Of a stretch of DNA of 64,000 bases, positions 37,177-51,977 are shown piece by piece. The notes under the pieces are model-generated. The model saw only the letters and a list, made by a program, of their open reading frames with translations, was not told the origin of the DNA and ran no database searches. The stretch's first letter is position 1. Each line of letters opens with the position of its first letter. Location of the stretch: assembly GCA_949126835.1 (NCBI GenBank), contig OX421498.1:32478000-32541999 (forward strand), read 5' to 3'. The position numbers and the translations under genes were made by a program. The stretch is from Anisus vortex (lineage: Eukaryota > Mollusca > Gastropoda > Planorbidae).

Positions 37177-40100
37177 TCACCTGCTACAACATCTTTTCTT
37201 TGTTTGAGATTCAGTCAGCTTTAAGCCCTCTTCAAGTTTTTTGTCTTCTTTTTCTAGCAACATACTGCAGTTGAACAAAAAAAAATATTCATTAAAAATT
37301 AATAATAGTTTGTACACATTTTTTACAACAATTATTTTTTTGTTATAAGGTGTGCTACTTTGTGTGTGTGCATTGCACTGGTTTACCTAGTAAAAGTATC
37401 CATTGATTCTTTAATATTTACTCCAGACTTTGCACTGGTTTCAAAAAACAGCATATCTGTATCCTAAATTAAGAAATAAAGAAAATTGATTTTGAGAATT
37501 CATTTCTGTTCAGTTTTCTTACCTGAACAATCCTAAGCTTAAATATCTCTAGTTTCTCTTCTTCTCTCCTAACATGATTTGAGTTATGGGGTTACTCTCC
37601 CCTTAGAGCCCTGGATGACTTTTAACCAACTTTAATGAAAATATTACAAGAAACTGCTACCAATCCTACTTCTCTCCCTTGCCCCCTTGATTATGCTTTC
37701 CATCTTTGAGTACCCACAGTTTCTCATAAACCCAAACAATCCTTTTTATATATATATTTTATTTTTTTGATGTTAGTGTTGCCTGCCATCACCAATGTTT
37801 GTACCTCCAACTGTCAACATGGTTATGCAAAACAAAGATATAGATCTGCTCGTACAACAGAGTAAATAACAAAATGATAAACTGCTATAATAATAATAAA
37901 AAGTTTATCTTGTGCTGCCAACAAGCATAATGTAGGCTCAGAGCACATTTAACTCTGAGCAACAAACACATAGATAGAGCTCATTTTTACACAAGAACTG
38001 GGCTACGGTTCTCAAGGCCAGGGGTTGGCAACCTATGGTACGCAGAGCAATTTTCAATGGCATGTGGAAGACCCCACAAATAAGGAATTCAAGTCGCTTC
38101 TACAAGATATTGGGTGCTAGAGCAGAATGACTTATAGGCTTTTGGCACACTGAATACTTTAGAAATCCTACTTTGTCACACTAATATCTAAAGGTTGCTA
38201 TCCCCTGTTCTAGGCTAGACAAGTAAAAAAAATAATTTTTTATTATATCATAGGGCTATGAAGAAATATTTGGTCTTAGTAGAAAATTATATTTATACAA
38301 TTTACAATTTTGAAATATAAAAGCTTGTTTTATTACATGGTTGAACTGTAAAAGGTGAGAGAAAAATACACATACTTCAGCTAAAAGCCTTCCATCCTTT
38401 TCTTTCACTGGTCGAAAAGCATCATCTTCAGCCATGTCTAATTTGTTACCTAGCAACATGATGACAGTTCCTGGCTCTACTTGTTCCTAATCAATGATGA
38501 GTGATGACATAAAATATCCACTATTACTATTTCAAGGAGATTTCAGGCAGATTTACAACATATCAAAGTATTGAAAATAAAGTATGTATTTTTAACATAA
38601 AGTGCTTTATATGTACTTGTTAATAAAAATTTTGTATTTAAACCATGACACATTAAACTTTTAATGCATTTTTCACTCAGTGAAGATTGGTTTATTAAAT
38701 GCAGAAAACAAAGTGTTTCACAAGTCATCCCCTCCCGCCTAGTATCCAGACAACTTGTTATTTTTTTGACTCATTCCAATGCAAGTTTTCTTGTTAAGGG
38801 TATTTTTAAAGCAACACGCTCAAAATGCTACATTTTTAAAACTAGATAAGTAAAAACAGAAACAACAATATTAAATTCAGTGATTGCCTTTATATGCAGT
38901 TGGATTTAAATGCAGGTATGGGTGATTTTTACACAAAAGCTAAATAGTAAAAAAATTTAAAAATGTTAAACTAATATCTAATGGTTCATTGGTATACTAC
39001 TCTTTTAAACATGTGCACAATAGATCATATTCACATTAGTACATGCTATGTACACAATAGAACACTACACATTAGCACAACACATTAGCACATGCTATGT
39101 ACACCATAGAACACTACACATTAGCACATGTTATGTACACAATAGAACACTACACATTAGCACAACACATAAGCACATGATAAGATAAGATTGCTTTATT
39201 GATCCAAATGAATGGAAAATTGACTTGATTACATAAATTCCGTCTTTCAGCATACCTAAAACAATATTAAAGAACCATTTGTACTTAAACACAATAGACA
39301 TTCATGCACACTATCATACCATTTATCATAAAAGAAAAAAGTAGGCCTATTATTTAGGAGTCAGCTATTGAGCCATCGTATTTCCTGGCTGAAAGATGAT
39401 TCTTTTGAAAGAGTCTCACTAACAGTGGAACAAAAGAGTTCTTAAATCTCTCTGTTCTTGCCCTTATAGAAAGAAGCCGACCACTTCGACTAGATATTAT
39501 GTAACTATCATGAAGCGGGTGTGCATGATCTTGGAGGATTTTATCAATCATAGACAGGCACCTTGAACTGAAAATATCCGCAAGAGATGGTAATTCTGTC
39601 TGTGTAGTAGAGAGGCTTTGTTTATTATGTAAACAAAAGAAAACTACACATTAGCACATGTTATGTACACAAAAGAACACTACATATTAGCATAACATAT
39701 TAGCACATGCTATGTACACCATAGAACACTACACATTAGCACATGTTATGTACACAATAGAACACTACACATTAGCACAACACATTAGCACATGCTATGT
39801 ACACCATAGAACACTACACATTAGCACATGTTATGTACACAAAAGAAAACTACACATTAGCACATGTTATGTACACCATAGAACAGTACACATTAGCACA
39901 TTTTATGTACACAATAGAACACTACTCATTAGCACAACACATTAGCACATGCTATGTACACAAAAGAAAACTACACATTAGCACATGTTATCTACACAAT
40001 AGAACACTATACATTAGCACATGCTATGTACACAATTTAGCATGTACACATTGGCACATGCTATATACACAATAAATCTACACATTAGCACATGCTATGT

Positions 40101-43100
40101 ACACTGTAGAACACTACACATTAGCACATGCTATGTACACAATAGAACACTACACATTAGCACAATATAAACTCCTCTAAAAGAAGGAAAATAAATCTTT
40201 CTCTAACACAGATATAATATATAAATCCATGACCTCTAAGATGTCTGATAAGATCATCTGCTTCCTCAACAAATGAAGACCTTTTCCTGTACATATGCAA
40301 AGACAAATTCAGCTTAACTTTTAAAATGCTTATCATAATGCAAGATGAAAACTCAAACTACATAATATTCTTCTGTATGATTAATAGCATATGTAGCGCA
40401 TCTGTAAACCAAATCTTGTTTCTTCATAAGGCAGAAATAAGGATTTAATTCAAGGAGAAAAACTTCACCTTTAACAACAACATAAAACTGACCTTTACAC
40501 TTATCATCCAGTTTCTGACATTGGTAAACGTAGATTCCACTGTAACATCATAGACCACAATGACACCGTCCGCCTTGCGAAAGTACGCTTTAGTCAGTGA
40601 TCTATAACGCTCTTGACCAGCAGTGTCCCACAGTTGTAGAATGACTGTAGTGTCTTTTAGCTCTACTGTTTTCATTTGAAAGTCCACACCTTTAGTAATA
40701 AGGAAAATATCAGATTTTTAAAGCCCCAATAACAGTTTATAATTTTTTAATACCTGTCTGTCATTATATTTGTAACCATATTTTTATATTTTACATAAAT
40801 TGTATTTTATTGTTAAAATGTAAAAAAATAAATTGTGTAGGTAAGAATTCAAGCTGATAACGTCTTAGTTATTTTGTAACTAATTAAAACATTTGTGCAT
40901 TACCTATTGTGGCTTGGAAATTACTCCTGAATTCGTGATGGCAAAACCGATGTATAAAAGTACTTTTCCCAACACCTGAATCTCCAATAAATACAACTTT
41001 AAAAAGTCTCTGTGGCTTTGGTACTGCAGTTTCCAACTAGAAGTTTTATTGAAGAAATAAAAGTATTAAAAGTATCAAATGAGAGGTATAAAATAATGTA
41101 ATATTTTTTCATCATAGAGAATAATATATAGGTCTATGATGGGTACATGTTAAGATATACTTATAATTTGTATACTCACATGTAAAGAATCTGCTCCAAC
41201 TGGCTGTGATCTCTTTAGACTACGAACTCGAATTTTTTTTCTGTGAAAATTTTTTTACAAAATTTAACTAGATATTTATTTCCAAAAACATTTTGTAAGA
41301 GCAGATGTAATTCATTTAGTTGAATTGAATTATGAATTTCAAGTCTTGATTGGCTCAAAAAATAAAATGTAAACTTTTTTTTCATTCAAGATCTCTTTAG
41401 TTCAACGCAATTCTTATATATAAATAAGGTCCAATTTTGAAACATTTATCTATTTAATCAATTGTTCTTTTCTGCCCTTTGCAAGATTATTGCTTACCTT
41501 GCTCATCCCTTGTTAACTATTCCTCCAAATTTAAAAAAAAGGTTTTAAATAATGTTAAGTTTTAGGGTTTTCTTACTAATTCTTTGCCCAAATGTAGATT
41601 AGGGAAGAAAGAGAATTTATTTGAATTTGTGCTTGGAAATGGAATAAGAAAAGAGTAGAACACTTTGTATTATAGCCAGCATTAAAATGTAACTTATGGA
41701 ACTTACTTTTTTTTGGTTCCTCCCCCTTCCCCATTATTCTCCCCACCACCTGGTGGCAGATGATGTTGATCAGCAGATAAATGAACTTCATCTTCAGGCG
41801 CCGAAGTTGCCTCTTCAAGAGCCTCTTCGTCATCGTTGATGCCAGGTATAAAAACATTGGCCTCATTCAGTTCATCAGTATCTACATCATTCACATCATC
41901 CCCACAGACTTCAGATAGTTCATCCATGTCTAGGTCAACTGAGACCAGCTCTGTTGACCTTCCGGATCCGCTGTGAAAATAAATACACAAGTGCATAAAT
42001 ACTGGAATAAAGTGAAATTGAACAGTACCGTAAAATCTTGATTATAAGATTCACTTAAACATAATCCGCAGGTATACTTTGGAAGGCGAAAAGGAGGTAA
42101 AATTGAAGTTCACAAGTATAAGCCACACTCAAAATCTGTTTGGTTTACCTGTATAATTTCTGTATCAATATTGTAATTTTTAAAATTGTAGTGTATTAGC
42201 CAATGTATTGTGAATGCGCTGTACAACTGATGCATGAAATTCCTTTATGGATATAATTTTCTTTTGTGTGTAAAAACGTTTGGATAGAACAAAAATATTA
42301 ATTTCAATAATAATGCCACATTATGTTTTTGGAACTCTTTTGAAAAGCAAAACTTTCTATTGTAAATACCAGAAGCTGAAGCAGGTAAATAAATAACTGG
42401 GTCACAAAAAACGTTGATCTAAGGTTTTTTATATAAACTGTATAAAATAACAGATATTTTATTGAATTTAATTAGTTAAATACATATATTGATAAAAAAG
42501 GTTTGTTGCAACATCAAAATACATTTCAAAATATTTTTTGTTATTTCTGAGTCTAGTCTATTCAGTGTGCTGCTTAAGGTAGCCCACATCTTCAATTCAG
42601 TTTATATTCCAACCTTAGAAAAAAAAAACTTTTTTATACACATGTGTATAAACTGCCCTCCCTACGTAGACCAAAAATATTTGGTGTAAAAAAGCACAGC
42701 TTATACTCGAGATTTTACGGTAGATAAAATTAAATAGTTGCTAGGTTAATAAAATGTTTAGAAAGTATGACTTTTCATCATATAGCTAAGATTTTGTCAT
42801 TTTTACAACAAAAATGTCATTTGTACAAAAGAAAAGGGAGAAAACTCATTAGTTAAATCAAGAGAAACATAAAAGAAATATTTAAAAAATGGCTCACATT
42901 CAATCCCAACATTCTGTGCTATTATTTTTTTTATGGATGAGAGTGTTCATTATTATGGTACTAATTATCTAAAAATTATCTAAAAATTGAATTGATAGCT
43001 CTAGTCACTGCAAAATGATGTGGGTAAAAAAACAAAAAAACACTGATTAATTGTTGATAAATAAAAGCAAGAGGAAACTGAAGATTCTATAATAGGTTTT

Positions 43101-46100
43101 AGATTCTATTTCGCACAGTACAAATACTTACCCTGGGAAGTATTTACCCAGAACTGACCCCTGCTTACAAATCTTCTTCCTTGATTCTGATTTGGTTTGT
43201 TCTGGCTGTGCAGTCTCGGCCCCCTTAACCTGTTCATAACAAAAATCTATTTATAATTTCTGTTCAGATTTGTGCATTTAATGTGATTGGCAATTCTATT
43301 AACTCTTTAATTATCTCTATCATGTTATTTATTTAGGCCTACATAAGTCACTAACAAAGTTACTTTATTACATTATACTCCTAGAAAGAAGATTTTTAAA
43401 AATTTCCCATGTAAAATATAATAGACCTGATGAATATTTATAATTTTAAGCAAATAGTGAGAAATATGATGGATTTAAGTTTTTACTGTTATCTTTTTAA
43501 TTGTTCCTGCTCTAGACAAAGTATAGCTATGGGAAGTTAAGCAGACATTCAATATTTATTAATTTGAAGCCAAAAAAGTATTTTGCTGTGTGAACAATTT
43601 TGATTGCCACCTATATCAGAACATCAATAAATTGCTTAAAAAACATTTGTGTGAATTAGTCTAATACTACATGTATTTAAGCTAACTTAGTTGATATTTT
43701 TCATTAAATCCTGTAGAATATATATACATTTAGTTAAAAAAAACAGTAATTTAGTTTTTTAAAAATATTTTTTGTTTGGTGGGAGAGTTTACACACTGAT
43801 TAATCAACATAAATCAGCTGACTTTAAAGGATTAAATTTTTTGTATTAAATTTTTTTTTTAATGAGACTGTAAAATATTTCTGTACTTTTAAAGGAAACT
43901 TAAAATTTTTACTAATTATAAGCATAACTTTAAGTGAAGAAAAATTCTACAAAGAAAAATAAGATAAAACATAATGTGATTAAATAAGGAAATAATATTT
44001 CTAAAATAAATGAAAAATTGTGTATATACTTGTAGAGATTATGACATTTTTATTTAAAAATGTGTATACTGAAAAGAAAATATGAAATAAAAAATCTAGA
44101 AAAATGTCCAAGTCTATAAAATACACTTTTCTCATAACCAGGGGTGTTGGAAAAGAAAACATTTTACACATAAATTCAAAATAAGCCATTACAAGTCTAA
44201 CCCAATTCCAAAGCTTTAAACAAATAAAAAGTATTGACAACTCAAAAGTGCGGATACAATTTTCATGAAAAAAATGTGATTTCTTTTTTTTGTGGGTGTG
44301 AAAATAATTAGTGAGCTAAAAACATGAACAGAATTTATTTTTAAGACGTTAAAATGGAATATAATAAAAAATATGATTGAAAAAGTTGTCCAAATTTAAA
44401 TTTTCCAAATTACCTGAAACTAATAGAATCACTTGTTGAAAGGAATGTACAGAAAAATGCTTATTCATTTCTTTCATCAATAGAGTAAAAAAAATAATGG
44501 AAAACTAAAATGTCATTATGAATAACCTGAGATTCTTAAACAACACAAATTCTAGACATTTCTGTGTCAGGATTTTACTAAATAATAGGCCTAATAGACA
44601 AAAAAAAAATCTAATGGGTTTATAAATTCTGGGTTTAAAACATTATTAAAATCCTTGTTTGTTTAAGGCCATTCTGAAAAAGATTCCATAAAAGCCAGGG
44701 GACACCCCACACAAAACCAATTTACTCTACAAAAATTCTGTTGAGATGTACCTCCTCCTCGATAGATAATCCCACATCCTGGACAGGTGCATCATTTGGT
44801 TTGGGAGAGAGTATAAAGCATATTGCAATAAAGTAAACATTTTCTATTCTAAATTTTACAATTAATTCAGGGGCGTCAAAATAATGTAATATAAACAGTT
44901 TATATATTCATTTCTTTAACTTGTAAATCCAGATTTTTATGTTAAGCTAATAAAACATTAGTGAACACAAAAACTGATTTAAAGACCAAGTGAAGAGGTT
45001 TTTCTCATTTCAGTGCAAATATTGAACTAATTACTTAAAATTTTATCTTTGATATTTTGTCAAAATGATTTTTATTAACATTCAGTTGCTGAATACACTA
45101 TTTACTATCGAAATCAAATGTTTACTCAATTTTGATATAAAGCTCTTCACTTGGTCTTTAAAACATTAGTGACAAAAAAACAACAAAGATGTTAAAAAAT
45201 TAAGTGAAAGAAAAAACAAACATAAAATGTTTTAGTGTAGAATCTATATGACATTTTAAATTTAGAACTGAGCGGAAAATCTTCAAGTCTAAGATGATAA
45301 AATGTTTGCACACAAGTTTGTTAGTCATAACCATCACCATGTTAGTAACATAAGAAGTAATACCCGCCTTGCTTCTGTTGAGTCTGCCTCATCTTTGTCA
45401 TCACGTAGCTTTTTGTTTACATCCCTAGAAAGTGAATATTGTAACATTTTGTGTTGTTTATTTCAAACCAATGACGAATTTTTAGCTTAAAACAATGGAA
45501 AAAATTTTTAAATTAAGGCTGTATGAATATGCTTTAATTTAGTCAACTTAATAAGCTGCACGATTTAATTGGGATGATTACCATTGAAAAAAAATGAGAA
45601 AATTTTTTATTTAATTAAACTGTTTTATTGTAGTGTGCTTATCAATTATTTTTTTAAAGTCTTTTGCCACTGCAACTTTGTCCTGAGTGAAGTACAATTT
45701 ACTGACATTTAATTTAACTGTAATGTAATAGTGTGATAACAATAATAGTAAAGAATGGGCCACAGAGGACAGTCTCTGTTGCAATATTATAGCCACTGGC
45801 TTAATTGATCTACGCTGATTGGCTGGGGCAAGGGCGCGCACATTTCTTGGTTGGCCTCCTTTCTCAACATACTGGATGATGCTCTCACATCTTGCCACAG
45901 TTACCAAACATTTTACCAGCCTGTACATTTAATCTTTGCCTGAGACCTATTACCAAAAGTTACTACAAAAGCAGCTGCAGGTCGTTTATATGCAATAAAT
46001 ACTCCATTCCGGAAAGCTGTCTTTGTGTCATTATATGTCTGTGCACCCACCACAGTAATAATTAATGAACACTTACTTAAGAAGATCAAGCTGTTTAACC

Positions 46101-49100
46101 AGACTTTCTCTTTCTATCGCTATGCCTTCAGACAGCATAAGGGCAGCCCTAGAAAATAAAAGATAATAAACATTCATGTTAAAGAAATATAATTTGTACA
46201 TTTTATTTTGATGGGCAACACACTTTGTTGATACAGCTTTTTAAACAAAATATATCCTTATTGAATACACTTATACAAATCTTGGAGTAAATATATTTCC
46301 TTAAAACAATTTTATCTCTAGGCTTTTAAAGTATAAATAGTTCTAGTGGGCAGGCATATATCTGTTAAAGTTGGTTACAGTTGTTATGTACAAAATATAA
46401 TTTTAAAATACTTTGTTTTAATTATTTCAACCATTTTGTATAAAAACTATTTTATTTACACTTTAAAACATTTAGGCTCCATTATTTTTTCCTTTTTTTC
46501 AATGAAATCTGTTTGTTTAACTCATTTAATAGTACTGTTAATATTCAATTTCAGTCTAGAAAATGAATAAACTATAATTGTTATGATCTACAGTTATTTT
46601 TATTATAAAACAGAAATACACATGCTATAGTAACTAGATACAATTCAACTAGTTTATTTCTCACTATAAAACTATATAAGGCTTTCTTAAAACATTAGTC
46701 AAGAAGCTCTAAAAAGGTTTTTGCTTGTCAGCTCTACCATCATCTGTATAGCTATGTCTTTGAGAGAGTAGGAGAAGGACATTTAATAAAAAATGTTAGT
46801 GATTGTATGCAGAGGCCTATATAAATATGTAGCTAAGCACTCTAACTCTAGATTTTGTATTATATCTCAATGGGAATAAATAGATTACCATAATATGAAG
46901 TGCACCATTATAAAATAAATATTGCACTAAATGGAAAACTGACTTATGAAATTCTTATTTTTTGGTCTTTACCCATTTCTTTACGGTTCAGAAATTAGAT
47001 GAACAAAAAACAAACCAAATAATTTTTACTGAGGCCTAGAAAACTAGATCTAAATTTCAATTAAAACTGAATGGCTTCTTATCTATGTCTCAGTTGCTTT
47101 ATACCATGATAATTCTCTACATTCCTAAATTATTTTCTTTTATTTCTCCTTATCCTATTGAAAGGAAAAAATATAAAACTTGTTTGTTGAAACAAATTTT
47201 GAAAATGGAGCACCTCATACATAGCTTATAACATTCAGTTAAATTAAGTGTGAAAAGAAATTAATTCAAAAATTGTTTGAAATTGTTAAACCATTAATAA
47301 AAGAAGCTGTATTAGTCTTGATTTTTAAAAACACAAATCCTACTATTTCCCATTTAAAAATGTACAATTAGTAAATTAGGACCCTAGAACCCTTGCAGCT
47401 TAGACCTTTTTTATTTATACCTTTGACCATTGGTCATTCTCGGTTTTGCATGTAGATTAGCAAGTTGAAATTTGACTGAAAGGGTTTTATTTTTTTTACT
47501 CCCTTCAAGAATATCCTCACATGACCTTTATTGATGTCACACAATGAATTTGAAAGGTAAAACAGGAATTTAAAATGAAGATGTAGATTTAAAGTAAGGT
47601 TTTACTGAAATATGAATAATGACCCTTCTTTTAGTTTATTAATAATATTCAAACCTACTATTTTATCATGTTATAGTATTTAAAAACCAATTTTGAAAAA
47701 GGAAAATAACATTACAATATGAATAGTTCCAAATCTTTTACAAAATATATTGCAAAATAAAAACAAGAAAAAAAATGAATGCAGCATGCTCAAACTATAA
47801 ATACATTATAATATACTAAAACAGGGATCAGCGACCTTTTGACAAAAGTGTGCCAAAGCATTTCTAATACATTCAAAGTGCCAACAGCCTAAAATTCATC
47901 CTGCTCTGGCACTCAATTTCTTGTAGTAGAGACTTGATTGCATTTTTGTGTGCCAATTTAAGTCTGGGCACGTGTGCCTTAGGTTGCAGACCCATGTACT
48001 AAAATATTGTATTAATTTCTACTCATAATTAATTAAATCAGAAGATATACTACCAACAAGTATTATAAATAAAGGTTTTGTGAAAATGTAACAATGTAAT
48101 AAAAAAATAAATGTGCACAATAAAAACTGAAATCAAAAGAACAAAGTATTATGAAAAAAGAAAGCTAATTTTATAAAACTGAAATAAGACGTATTAAAAA
48201 AAGATTTTTATTCTGTAAATCTTACCTTGCCCTCTCTCTTTTCTCATCTTTCTGTTGTAGTTGCATTTGTTGAATATAACTTTTTGATTCCTCAAGGTTT
48301 TCCTGGGAGAGACTAAGCATCTCTTCAAGATCTTCTTTTTCCTGATAGTTGACATAAATGTGAAGAATTTTTAATTTAAAAAAAAGACAGTGCTTGCTCA
48401 AATTGCCCAGGTTGCCATGATTGAAAAAATAGCTGAGATAATAAACTTCTTTCTATTTTTTTTTCCCTTGTAAAAAGGTGAATAATTTAACTTAAAAACG
48501 GCACCGAAATTTAGTCTAGCCAGGGTGCAAGAAGCTGTTGACCCAGCACGGGTCAAAAAATTTTCATTTCCAAACAACTTCTTTTAAAATTTTTTGTAAG
48601 AAGTGGAATTGTATTTATCTTATCTTATCTTATACATTACAGACGCTCCTTCTATAAAGAAGATTATTGCGTCCTCCGCTCATCCGCTCATATTTGAATA
48701 TGTTTGTATTTTTTAAAACTATAGACCCATTAACGCCTCTTTATCTATATAACTTTCAAATAATCATTAATAAAATGATTATACAAAAAAAAGTAACAAT
48801 AACAATCATTATAATAATACATTTACCTTTTGTAGTCTTTCATTTTCCAGTTTTGTTAGTGTCTCAACTTTATTGAGCTGCTGCATTTTCTGCTCAAGCT
48901 GTTAAAGCACAACAGTAAAACTCTATTTGGTTTTTAATTCTGTATCATGTAATTAACTCCTATATTTATAACACACAAAATAAAGGAGTTCAGGTTTAAA
49001 AAAAAAATAAAAAAATTTGCTACCAAAATACAAATTAATCTATTTATTTACATCTTGATGTCTTGTTAATATCTCGTGGAGTTGTTTTTCTTTTTCTTCA

Positions 49101-51925
49101 AGCTGTCTTTCTAGCTCTGTTCTTACTTGCTTTTCTTTGGCCTTTTCCTGTAATTTTCATTGACAGAGCATCATTCAATTTCACAAAATTATAAATACAT
49201 GTGTATACTTACCAAATTTAATGTATATTTTTGGGGGGAATGCAATAAGACTGAAATGACATTAGGTCTTAAGATTAATGCAATTCCTGTTTTAAATATG
49301 TATTAATATGGCATTTGGTGTCATTGTTTTTGGGCTGTAAGAGTGCATTTCATCAGATTATATAACACTAATATGGTAACATTTGTCAATAAAAGAAAAG
49401 ATACTCAAGCATGGGAAGCTATGATGTCAAGCCAGTGATAGCAATAGGGAGCGTTTTTGCTTCCCTTAGTAGCCCACAGTTTACACAACTGTATTTCTTG
49501 TGTAAACAATAGCCATCCCCAGCTCTTTTTAAATACCAACTTAACTGTTTTTCTGTAAGTATTTAATGTGGCCTACACTGTACAAAGAAAAAACATTTCT
49601 AATCATTTTAATGGACAAATAACCCAAATCTAAGATTTTTAGACTAGAAATAATTAAAAGATTTATTAGAGCTGGGATGAAAGAAATATAGAATTAGAAT
49701 GCATGTATTACCTCCATCAGAATTCTCTCCCTTTCCTGTTTAATCTGTAGCTCCATTTCCTCGTAAAGTTTTTTCACTTCTTTCTCGTGCTCGTTATTTT
49801 TGCTAAGGGAAGTAACAAAAGTAAGTTGACTACTTTGAACACGACCAGAAAATGTATCTCAAATATAGCCTAAATGTTATATTTAATTTTATATTAAACT
49901 TTAGATATTTTTCCTGAATATAAATAGAGAACGCATTTTGCTAGGACACAATGACACAATTCGTTTGGCTTTTATTAAAATATTTCTTTCACATTAGAAT
50001 ATTAATATTATGCAGCAAAAATGTAATAAGTAAGCCTACGTCTTCATATCTATGCAATATTCACCTCCCTTTCGAGGGGAAACAATCGTCAGACGTCTAT
50101 ATAAACTGTGATTATATTATGGAATCATTGAGGCATCAATGCAGAAAGGTGGCCATTTTTATTCTGTCTTTTCTTTGGTCGGCCAATGTGAAAATTTTCT
50201 GTATTTAATATCTAGTAACCCTCTTCCACATCTTTCCTGTATATATAACAGGGTGTTTCATAAAGTATGCGTTTTTTTAATTGCCCCATTTTTTTTTATT
50301 TGAAGATTATGAGCACTGTTTTTTTAAATCATTTCCGATCATTGGTTCTTTTTTTCAATTAGTAACAATCATAAGAGTTATCAAGACTAGTATCGGACAA
50401 CGCATGCGTATTGTAAAAAAAAAGCACCACGAAAAGGGGGACTACTATGCCTAATTAGAAACTGTCCATACAATTCGCGCGATAGGTCTATCGAATTGTT
50501 ATTGCAACAAGACAATCATCTAGTGAAAACTGTTAAGTTTGAGGGCAACACGACGTGGCTGTCGTTTAAGACAGTGTTAACGTGAAATTGATGGGTGTGG
50601 GCCTATAGCCTACATTGTGGGTAAGGGTCCTTTATTGTGATAGGGTCTATATATAATATATTATGGGTATGGGCCTATATATTGTGGATAGGGCCTATAT
50701 ATTCTGGGTAGGGCCTAAAAGCTTATATCAAAGCATGAGCCATCAACTGAATTGCACTCTTCATCACAGTGACTCCTAAAAAACTCCCAATGTGACTGGA
50801 TACAAAAAGAAGTACATAGGAGTGAGCTCATTTGAATCTGTGGCGCCTTTTTTATGGAACGGTTTATCTCAAACACTGAATCTGAGACAAATGAGTCTTT
50901 TAAAAAGAGCTTAGGGGCCCTATAAGCGTAGACATTTCCCTTTGGCTAGTGGCTGTGCGTATTTCATACTAATACATCTGCCACTGCAATTCACACCGAG
51001 AGCGCACTGAGCATGCTAAATTTATTAGCATGGATAGAAGCGCGAAAAAGATTGCCATTATTTATTTTTTTTAAGGCCTATCTTGGGAGCATCGTATACT
51101 TTAAAAAATGGCTTAATATGCATCTCAAAATTGCCGAATTTAGGCCGACGAGTCTAGAGTGTAGCCAAGAGACTAAATTCCTCCCCAATACTTGCGAGGA
51201 TATGATAGGCCTATTGTCTGTGTGTGTGTGTGTGTGTTTATTAGGAAGGGGGGGTGGAAGTGGGGGAGGGTTGGAGCGAGGGCCTCGCTCAAGACCTTTC
51301 TTTTCTTTCAAGAAATGATAAGATGTTGCAGCAAATCTTTTTAACAACCGTTTACATAATATAATCACTAAATTTTGTGATGTAATAGATGCGGTTTCAG
51401 CTGAACGGAACAGCCTGCAATTAGTCTTTCCACCAGATGGTAACACGCGCAAGGGAATACAAATAATGAGATGAGGTGGAAGAGTCTTCAAAAATTGTTA
51501 CCTTACTCGGTGTTCTTAAAATAATACGTTTTTGTGCCTAAAATCTGGGAAATAACACATGCTACCAACGAGAGCCCTATAGCAGAGGGGTAAAGCTAGA
51601 ATATTTTGCGCCCGGGGACGAACTGTGTAATTAGCACCTTCGCATCCTTGCCGTTTGTCTATTATATCACCCAAAACAACGCATTTCTAATTATTTCATA
51701 ACTTCATGGTTGAGCTTGTGTTTCGATGGTTATGACCAACTGCAGTTGAATGTAATTGCTACGTTGTGTCAGTGTTTATCCCTAGTTCACCACCCATCGC
51801 AATAAAAAAAAAAAGATCCCCCGTGGCGCCACCATATTTATTTGCAGTTCAAGCACGTCTATGTAGCCTATTAAAAGGACTTAAAATATATCATATTTTA
51901 TATGTATATAGATGTATATGTTATA

Positions 51926-51977
<52 letters not shown>

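Noticed and set aside
39712..40075. Two frames with [15 protein letters not shown] repeats
   Set aside because: Translations of the ~36-bp minisatellite, in a CRACR2A intron.
51078..51491. 137-codon minus-strand frame
   Set aside because: It crosses a GT microsatellite and a G-rich tract and contains low-complexity [15 protein letters not shown] stretches. No gene signature.
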